Part shown: positions 58,215-64,000 of the stretch, in pieces | Layout of the letters: the number at the start of each line of letters is the position of its first letter | Numbering within the stretch: position 1 is the stretch's first letter | NCBI RefSeq assembly: GCF_000744095.1 | Contig: NZ_JQLI01000001.1 | Location: 1,860,001 to 1,924,000 of the forward strand | Direction: 5' to 3' | Source of the DNA: Cupriavidus necator A5-1 | GTDB lineage: Bacteria > Pseudomonadota > Gammaproteobacteria > Burkholderiales > Burkholderiaceae | Length of the DNA stretch: 64,000 bases | Notes under the pieces: generated by a model | What the model saw: the letters and a program-made list of their open reading frames with translations, nothing else | Database searches by the model: none | Told to the model about the DNA's origin: nothing | Position numbers and translations under genes: made by a program

Positions 58215-61200
58215 TTAACGGTCCGCGACGACGACATCCTGCATATCCGCGCTGTCGTAACCCTCGGTGATTGCGCCCCGGATCCCCGCCAGCAGCTGCC
58301 TGGCCGGCTCGGTGTTGCCTTGTTGTCGCCAGAGCTGCGCCAGACATAGGGCTGCCCGCAACTCAAACGACCTGGCATTCTGCTGGCGGGCTACCGCGAT
58401 CGCGTTGCGAAAACACGCCTCGGCTTCTGCATCACCGCCAGACCTGAGGTCGTCGGGGCGCGAACTTTGAAGTATCAGTTCACCCTTGATCCGATGCCAC
58501 TCCGCATCGCAATAGTGTTCTCCGGTCCTTTCCACCGCGTGCTTCGCCTCGGCGAGCGCGCTCAGGCCTGACTCGATCTGTCCCATGCGTCCATAGGCCT
58601 GGGCCAACAGTTCCTGGAAGTGCGAACGCCCCAGCGCTGCCCCCGTGGCGTGATAGGCGGCCAGTCCCTGATGCATCTGCGCGATGCCTTCCTGGTGCTG
58701 TCCCTGCTCGGCCAGCGCCCATCCGCGAAGGACGGTCGTCCACGCCAGCCAGAGCGGGAAGCCTTGTTCGGTCGAGAGCGCGATGGCGGCCTCGGCGTAC
58801 TCTTGCGTCAGTCTGGGATCACGGCGGAACTGGTGCAGCTCCGCCCCCAGGCAGAGGGTATGCGCCAGGCTGAAGGGGTGGGACAGCTTCCGGGCCAGCG
58901 CGAGGGCAGCCTGGGCGTTCTTGCTGGCCTGGTCAGGATAGCCTAGAGTCCACAGGACCAGGGCCGAAATGGATAGCGCACGTACCTCCGGATCCACGCC
59001 GTGAACATTAAGGTGGTCGTGATGCGGATCTTTGCCGTAGAGCACGAGGGCATCCCCCAGATGGGCATCCGCAGCCCTGAACTTTCCCGAGTAATACAAC
59101 GACGTTCCCAGCGAGACATGCGCCTCCCCCAATAACTCCGGGTCTTTCGCGTTCTCGGCCAGCCGAAGAAGTTGCTTCCCTAGCTTGTATGCCTTCGCAT
59201 GTTCTGCTCGCAGAGAGAAATAGGTGCGCAATCCCGCTTGCGTTGGAAAGAGCTGCGGTGTTTCCCCGACCTGGCCGCACAATGCCAGGGCACGGCTGTA
59301 AGTTGCCTCCACCTCGGACGAAGCAAATCCTCTGGCGGCAATCAACGCAGGCCCGATGGCAAGTCGCAAACTGAGTTCCTGGCGTGCGCGTTCGGGGGTA
59401 TCGGGCTGGCCCTTGAGCAATGCCAGGGCTGCATTCAGTTGACGGATCGCTTCCTGATAGGCGGAGCGCTGAATGGCCTGCTGTCCCGTGCGCTGAAGGT
59501 ACTCCACGGCTTTCGGATCATTTCCGCTAAGACTGTAGTGCCGTGCCAGTTCGCTGTAGTAATCCTTCAGCTGATGGTGGAAGAGGGCCTCGATCGCATG
59601 GGCCGTGCGTTCATGCAGCGCGGTGCGTTGTTCGGTGAGCAGCGAGCTGCCGGCGACTTCCTGGGTCAGTGCATGCTTGAACGTGTATTCCGTGTCGGGG
59701 AAAGCGGGCCGCTCGTAGATGAATCCGGCTGCCTCCAGCTGGGTCAGGAGATGGCGCAATTGGTCATCAGGCTGCGCGACAACCCGCTGGATCAGACTGT
59801 AAGGAAACTCCTTGCCTATCACGGCAAGGCTCTGCAACAAGTCCTTCTCCGCACGGGGAAGCCGGTCGATGCGGGCGGCCAGTACGCCTTGTACCGTGGT
59901 CGGGATATGCAGCGCCGTGGGGGTCGTCTCGATGCGGTAATGGCCTGGCTCGCCGCGCAGGGCCTTTTCCTCGATCAAGGTCTGCACCACTTCCTCCATG
60001 AAAAAGGGATTGCCCTCCGTCTTTTCCATGATGAGCGTCTTGAGAGGCATGAGCGTGGGATCATCTCCAAGCAGTGCGGCGAGCAGTTGCCGGGCCTCGA
60101 CCTGGCCCAGCGGATCCAGCCGGAGCTTCGTGTAGTAGTTTTTTTCACTCCAGCCATGCTGGTACTCGGGCCGGTAATTCAGCAGCAGCAGAATCCTAGC
60201 GCCCGGCAGGTGGTCAATGAGCACATCCAGGAATGCCTCGGTTTCGTTGTCCAGCCATTGCAAATCTTCGAACAGGAGTTCGAGCGGCTGATTGTGGCTT
60301 TCGCGGACCAGCAGGCGCGTGATCGCCTCGAACGTGCGCTGGCGCCGGATCTGCGCGTCCATGTTTGGCAACGCCGAATTCGGGTCGGCGATGCCAAGCA
60401 GATGGAGCAGATAGGGTAAGAGGTCTTCCAGCATGCGGTCGAGCATCAGCACCCTGCCTGCAACCTTTTCCCGGCACTTCCGTTCATCGTCCTGTACCTC
60501 GATCTGGAAGTAGTTCTTCACCAGTTCGATCAGCGGCAAATAGGCAAAGGACTTGCCGTGCGAGACGGAGAAGGTCTCCAGGACCATGCAGCCGTGCTGT
60601 GACAGCACCTTGAACTCGTGGAACAGTCGGGACTTTCCGACGCCGGCTTCGCCGACCACCCCAACAATCTGCCCGCTTCCCGCCCTGGCCCGGTCCAGGG
60701 CTTCATGTAAATGCGCCAGCTCGTCCTGACGCCCGACGAATTGCGCCAGGCCGCGACGCTGCGCCACTTGCAGGCGCGTGCGCAACACCCCCGGGCGCAG
60801 CACCTCGTACACTGCAAGGGGTTCCGGAATGCCTTTTACCTGGGTCGCCCCGAGGGCCTTGAAGTCGAAATACCCATCGGTCAGCCTGCGGATCGACTCG
60901 CTGACAAGAATCGATGAAGGCGTGGCAATGCTTTCCATCCGTGAGGCGATATGTATCGTGTGTCCCACCGGATCGTAGTCCGTGTGCAGGTCGTCCCTGC
61001 GGATGGAACGTACCACCACCTCTCCGGTGTGGATGCCCACCCGGATCTGAAGCGGTATGCCTTGCTCCAGACGGATGCGGTCACTGTGACGGCGCATGGC
61101 TTCCTGCATCCGCAGCGCCGCATACAGGGCTCGCTGTGGATGATCTTCGTGGGCGATGGGGGCGCCGAACAGGGCCAGTATGCCGTCTCCCAGGGATTTG

Positions 61201-61631
61201 GCGACATAGCCCTCATAGTGGTGCACGGCCTCCATCATCAGGGCCATGACGGGGTCGATCAGATGGCGTGCCTCTTCGGGATCCAGATCGTGGATCAGGG
61301 CCGTGGAGCCGGCCATGTCGGCGAACAGGGCCGTAATGGTCTTGCGTTCCCCCGCGGTTGATCCCCTGGCCTCCATGGCAGCCTGCTCGGCCAGGATGCG
61401 CTCGACCAGGTGGCGTGGCGTGTAGTCGATGGGGGCGGGAGCGCTCGGCTGGGTGCCGCCGGATGCCTCTTCGGTGGAGGTGGCGAAGGATGCGCCGCAT
61501 TCGGTACAAAACTTGTCCGCGGAACCCGATTCATGGCCACAGTTCGGGCAGCGCCGCGAAAGCCTTGTCCCGCAATCCTTGCAGAATTTGGCTCCGTCGG
61601 GATTGTCGGAGCCGCAGTTTGTGCAGCGCAT
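58215..61631 (-). CDS. Zinc-ribbon / class III cyclase / AAA ATPase / TPR protein, 1138 aa
   Basis: A giant cytosolic protein. Two zinc ribbons are at the N-terminus (C3, C6, C17, C20 and C28, C31, C42, C45). A class III nucleotidyl cyclase domain spans about 95-290, with metal Asp residues D105 (LFADMAGST) and D149 (GDGILALFG). The transition-state Asn of the family appears as His in YDPVGHTIHIASRMES, so activity is in doubt. An AAA ATPase (about 305-600) has Walker A GEAGVGKSRLF and a Walker B LLFEDLQWLDNE. TPR-like helices fill the rest. No LuxR helix-turn-helix is seen. Such proteins are signal ATPases of uncertain partner. No operon partner is adjacent. Confidence 0.9.
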   Translation of the reverse strand: MRCTNCGSDNPDGAKFCKDCGTRLSRRCPNCGHESGSADKFCTECGASFATSTEEASGGTQPSAPAPIDYTPRHLVERILAEQAAMEARGSTAGERKTITALFADMAGSTALIHDLDPEEARHLIDPVMALMMEAVHHYEGYVAKSLGDGILALFGAPIAHEDHPQRALYAALRMQEAMRRHSDRIRLEQGIPLQIRVGIHTGEVVVRSIRRDDLHTDYDPVGHTIHIASRMESIATPSSILVSESIRRLTDGYFDFKALGATQVKGIPEPLAVYEVLRPGVLRTRLQVAQRRGLAQFVGRQDELAHLHEALDRARAGSGQIVGVVGEAGVGKSRLFHEFKVLSQHGCMVLETFSVSHGKSFAYLPLIELVKNYFQIEVQDDERKCREKVAGRVLMLDRMLEDLLPYLLHLLGIADPNSALPNMDAQIRRQRTFEAITRLLVRESHNQPLELLFEDLQWLDNETEAFLDVLIDHLPGARILLLLNYRPEYQHGWSEKNYYTKLRLDPLGQVEARQLLAALLGDDPTLMPLKTLIMEKTEGNPFFMEEVVQTLIEEKALRGEPGHYRIETTPTALHIPTTVQGVLAARIDRLPRAEKDLLQSLAVIGKEFPYSLIQRVVAQPDDQLRHLLTQLEAAGFIYERPAFPDTEYTFKHALTQEVAGSSLLTEQRTALHERTAHAIEALFHHQLKDYYSELARHYSLSGNDPKAVEYLQRTGQQAIQRSAYQEAIRQLNAALALLKGQPDTPERARQELSLRLAIGPALIAARGFASSEVEATYSRALALCGQVGETPQLFPTQAGLRTYFSLRAEHAKAYKLGKQLLRLAENAKDPELLGEAHVSLGTSLYYSGKFRAADAHLGDALVLYGKDPHHDHLNVHGVDPEVRALSISALVLWTLGYPDQASKNAQAALALARKLSHPFSLAHTLCLGAELHQFRRDPRLTQEYAEAAIALSTEQGFPLWLAWTTVLRGWALAEQGQHQEGIAQMHQGLAAYHATGAALGRSHFQELLAQAYGRMGQIESGLSALAEAKHAVERTGEHYCDAEWHRIKGELILQSSRPDDLRSGGDAEAEACFRNAIAVARQQNARSFELRAALCLAQLWRQQGNTEPARQLLAGIRGAITEGYDSADMQDVVVADR

Positions 61632-61849
61632 ATAGCTTCTTCACTTCCGGCCTTTGTCTGAACGATTAAACGCCTTCTGCACTGGGGTATCAATGGCCGG
61701 CGCGGGGCCGGCGCGTCTTGTCGCGATCTGGGCGCATCGGCGGCCCGGTTCGTGCAGCAGCAAGCTGGTCCGACGCTCGCTTGCGCCGCGATCCTCCGGA
61801 ATCCCATCGATTAGCACGATCTTCATCACGGTTGATAACGACTCTGCGG

Positions 61850-62020
61850 ATGAGGACATTGCGCGATCTGGGCGTGAACCACGTGGCGTTCAACCTCAAG
61901 CCATCACAGCGTGATGCCGGGGAAGTGCTGGAGGAACTCGCTGCGTATGTCCTGCCGGAATTCCCGCGGATTCCGCCAGGTTCAGGATCGCCAGCCGACA
62001 GGACCGGGGCCGAGGCCTGA
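61850..62020 (+). pseudogene. Luciferase-like monooxygenase C-terminal stub
   Basis: About 50 residues of an LLM-class flavin oxidoreductase C-terminus are readable: LRDLGVNHVAFNLKPSQRDA, then GEVLEELAAYVLPEFPR, ending TGA near 62020. The rest of the ~320-aa gene is missing. The ATG at 61850 is not preceded by a ribosome site, and the upstream frame is not homologous. It lies between the cyclase gene and a 59-bp dispersed repeat. Confidence 0.6.
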
Positions 62021-62061
62021 GCCGTCGGCATTGTCGCCGCAGGCAGCGGGCAGCCAGTGCT

Positions 62062-62120
62062 GTCGAAATCTCCGCCAACTTCCGTAAGTAGATCCGAACA
62101 CGCGGTGCCGGCAAGCGCCA
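62062..62120 (+). repeat. 59-bp dispersed repeat, copy B
   Basis: 54 of 59 positions are identical to 46758-46816 in the same orientation. Flanking sequence is different except for a few bases. Confidence 0.7.
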
Positions 62121-62404
62121 GCCACCGGCACTTCGCGACAAACTGCAACGGATGGATATGCGGTGCGAGCCGCAGGCTCGCCGCTCCGGCGCAAGCTTTC
62201 CAGTTGAAACCCCAAAGTCGGCCCCTGCGAATGCACCAATGCGAAGTGGTCGCGAGCAGGGCGGTTGGCTGTCGACCCTTCAGAGACGGTCGGACTCGCC
62301 TCACTGAACGGCCGGTCTGTGGCGCAATGCTGACTTCCAAGGGCTGGCCGAGCTGGAGGCTGCGGAAGGGTTGCAGTATCTAGCTGCAACCCCTTGTCAG
62401 GCCA
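62121..62404. other. Non-coding stretch beside repeat copy B
   Basis: No recognised gene. Open frames on the minus strand have odd composition. It has the feel of a longer dispersed element of which repeat B is the edge, but only one copy of the rest is in the window. Confidence 0.4.
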
Positions 62405-63217
62405 CTATCTCAGTCGTACCAGATGGTCCTTCTCACCTTTCTTAATTTCGACGACCGCGTCCAATGCCTTGAGCATTTCGCTGAAGCTGGTGAAGCCGTG
62501 ATCCTTGGGGGAGAAGGTCGGGTCCAGGCGCTTGATCATGGGCCACACGCTAGCCTTGTGGACCCAGGTATCTCCCTTCGATTCCGCCAGCAGGCGAATT
62601 GCACGCCGGAGCATGTCTGCGGCAGGACCCTGCGAGAGCAGAGCAGTATTCTCTGCAGCCAAAGGTTTCCCTTCCTCAACCGGTTCTACCAGGCTGTCGT
62701 AGTATCGGAATTCGTGGCAGGACTTTGCCCAGTGCCTGTTCGTATTCTTGCGATTGCCAATGCCGATAAGGGTGCGACCCGCGGCTTTGATCTTCTGCGC
62801 GACAGGCATAAAATCGCTGTCGCCACCGATGATGATGACTGTGCCGATATGGCTGAATCGGCTGATGTCCTCTGCAGCGTCCAAGCATAGTTTGATGTCA
62901 GCACCGTTCTTGGCCGACGCGCCTGGCGGGAAGAGTTGGATGAGTTCCACTGAGCTTTGCAGCAGTGCATCCCGGTATCTGCCAAAGAACTGCCAATTGC
63001 AATACGCTCTGTTGATGGCGACAGTCCCAAATGAGGAACAGAGTTCAACAAGAGCTTGAACGTCGATCAACGCCTCCTGTGCCTTGAAGCGGTTGTCTTG
63101 TTTGGAATAGGTTCCTTCCCCGTACTTTCCCTCGATGAGTCCGGCGTGAAGATTCTCAAAGTCCCAGTAGATCGCTACGGAACGGCCAGTTCCGTTTTCG
63201 TCGTCGTTCAACCTCAT
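62405..63217 (-). CDS. NYN-domain protein with C-terminal LOTUS/OST-HTH-like domain
   Basis: A 270-aa protein. The N-terminal NYN (PIN-like) domain shows its acidic catalytic set: D19 in VAIYWDFENL, Asp in GADIKLCLDAAEDI and Asp in VIIIGGDSDFMPVAQKI. The C-terminal ~75 residues (LLAESKGDTWVHKASVWPMI, FSPKDHGFTSFSEMLKALDA) fit an OST-HTH/LOTUS winged helix that binds RNA. Such proteins are predicted ribonucleases. The sequence is less GC-rich than its neighbours, which suggests recent transfer. The likely start is 63217 (MRLNDDENGTGRS). No operon partner. Confidence 0.87.
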   Translation of the reverse strand: MRLNDDENGTGRSVAIYWDFENLHAGLIEGKYGEGTYSKQDNRFKAQEALIDVQALVELCSSFGTVAINRAYCNWQFFGRYRDALLQSSVELIQLFPPGASAKNGADIKLCLDAAEDISRFSHIGTVIIIGGDSDFMPVAQKIKAAGRTLIGIGNRKNTNRHWAKSCHEFRYYDSLVEPVEEGKPLAAENTALLSQGPAADMLRRAIRLLAESKGDTWVHKASVWPMIKRLDPTFSPKDHGFTSFSEMLKALDAVVEIKKGEKDHLVRLR

Positions 63218-63778
63218 TTCCTCCGGTGTTGAGAGATTCTCGGTATGCTATCCGATATCCGGGCGTCGGCCGGAGCCGTCCGCCTAGTTGGGATACGAAC
63301 GAGGCCCCGAGGGATGCTAGGTCTCGAATCTGCGGACCTACGTCCTGGCCGGGAGCTGACAAGGTTCTGGCCATAGTTTCTATATGGAGAATTCTTGGTT
63401 CATCGCCGACGGCGGGTGACTGAGGGTCGCAGAACGACTCATTCCCGCCATCAGTTAGTTTCTGCGAATGTCACCACCGCGCTCCCCTTCATTCAACATG
63501 CTCCTCGTATTTATTGAGTTGCTTCATGATAGATCGATTGTCCTTATACCGTCTTTTGAGCGCGGCGAGGCGCTTGTCTGTACCCGAACAGTAAATGTCC
63601 AGGCTGTCAGCAATGAAGTTTCACGTTCCCATCGTAATTGGCCATGCATCTCTGTTGCGTGCTGGCAACGTGTGTTGGAATGAGACGGGGCAGGCGCGCG
63701 CTCCTCCATCGGAAATGGCGCACCTGATGTGTAGACTCTGGGAAAAGAGTCTGTTGGTCTCGCTAGGGAGGTATAGCG
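63218..63778. other. Non-coding gap before the last open frame
   Basis: A 72-aa minus-strand frame (63156-63374) overlaps the NYN gene start and looks weak. No other gene was recognised. Near its right end are a hairpin at 63733-63752 and a GGGAGG ribosome site. Confidence 0.45.
63733..63752. promoter_or_regulatory. Inverted repeat AGACTC-N8-GAGTCT
   Basis: Perfect 6-bp arms with an 8-nt loop, 27 bp before the last open frame. A regulatory or attenuator hairpin is possible. Confidence 0.35.
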
Positions 63779-64000
63779 ATGCTGATTGTAACGGTCCTGG
63801 TCATTGCGCTCGTCCTCCGCGCCCTCATCCTGCATGCGCAGGTCTCGCGTATTGCGCTAATTCGCTGCGAAATGAATGGTGCGCTCAGCTACGAGGTGCG
63901 AAGGCGTGTCTGCATGGAGGCAATCCCCTCGCATGTTTCGGAATACCCTGTGCCCAGGGAGGTGCGTGTTCGTGTAATTCGGCTTGTCGGCGTTGTGCTC
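63779..64000 (+). CDS. Partial gene: small exported or membrane protein
   Basis: An ATG at 63779 with GGGAGG about 8 bp upstream starts a frame that is open for 74 codons to the end of the window. It begins MLIVTVLVIALVLRALIL, a hydrophobic membrane or signal segment, followed by a basic soluble part (RRRVCMEAIPSHVSEYPVP). No stop is reached. No family recognised. Confidence 0.55.
   Translation, partial: MLIVTVLVIALVLRALILHAQVSRIALIRCEMNGALSYEVRRRVCMEAIPSHVSEYPVPREVRVRVIRLVGVVL

Noticed and set aside
63280..63360. A stretch with a GTCTCGAATCTGCGGAC segment that resembled a tRNA T-arm
   Set aside because: No acceptor stem, D-arm or anticodon arm could be paired around it.
63156..63374. A 72-aa minus-strand frame starting upstream of the NYN gene
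   Set aside because: It overlaps the NYN start by 62 bp, no convincing ribosome site precedes it and no family is recognised.
1..64000. CRISPR array or tandem direct repeats
   Set aside because: No regularly spaced direct repeat of CRISPR type and no cas gene was seen in the window; the TnpB gene belongs to an IS607 element.

Overview
The window looks like a stretch of a high-GC betaproteobacterial genome (Burkholderiales, most like Cupriavidus or Ralstonia). Three things point there. There are six Bug-type solute receptors (five intact, one broken). There are five intact LysR regulators, most of them beside catabolic genes and three divergent from a Bug receptor or dehydratase operon. There is also a small Cys-containing protein of a type I associate with these genera. 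This placement is inferred from protein style, since no rRNA or marker gene is present. The many small catabolic operons and gene fragments suggest a secondary replicon or an accessory region.

Layout. 1-4.35 kb: a decayed catabolic cluster (broken acyl-CoA ligase, SDR, broken Bug receptor, 2-hydroxychromene-2-carboxylate-isomerase-like protein, a PrpD stub and two small tautomerases) tied together by four copies of one palindromic operator. 4.35-6.56 kb: an IS607-family element with a serine recombinase and a TnpB whose RuvC glutamate is not at the usual place. 6.9-13.85 kb: a phosphate/polyphosphate island (CYTH-CHAD protein, DUF445 protein, Ppk1, PstS behind a Pho box). 13.86-15.0 kb: a secreted small protein, then a LysR remnant fused head-to-head to a truncated enolase-superfamily gene. 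15-19.2 kb: cupin, GNAT, LysR/aldo-keto reductase pair and a second LysR. 19.3-25.5 kb: an acid-catabolic operon (Bug, NDP-forming acyl-CoA synthetase, two enoyl-CoA hydratases, aldehyde dehydrogenase) ending in two perfect hairpins.

25.6-32.7 kb: a small DUF1484-like gene with a C4-antisense-RNA-like leader, an NTF2-like protein, a NUDIX hydrolase, an intact IS630-family element with TA duplication, an exported alpha/beta hydrolase, a VOC protein, and fragments of a D-2-hydroxyacid dehydrogenase and a LysR regulator. 32.7-42.2 kb: a giant kinase/AAA/GAF/PAS/histidine-kinase protein facing a LinD-like glutathione-dependent dechlorinase and a tryptophan-dioxygenase-family protein, followed by a LuxR regulator and a trypsin-like PDZ protease.

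42.4-51.8 kb: LysR plus a fused aconitase with swivel domain first and its Bug receptor, a DUF1330 remnant, RidA, then LysR plus Bug, an Ldh-family dehydrogenase and a solute-binding-domain protein with no signal peptide. 51.9-55.2 kb: a mannonate module (uxuA, Bug, a kdgK stub) divergent from a GntR/FCD regulator across four TGGT-N2-ACCA operators. 55.3-58.1 kb: Bug, a PEP-mutase/isocitrate-lyase-family enzyme and a cytochrome c. 58.2-64 kb: a zinc-ribbon/cyclase/AAA/TPR signalling ATPase, a luciferase-like monooxygenase stub, a 59-bp dispersed repeat, a NYN-domain nuclease-like protein and an open small ORF running off the end.

Taken together the window reads as interchangeable 'receptor + regulator + few enzymes' cassettes, several of them in visible decay, around a conserved polyphosphate block and two very large signalling ATPases.
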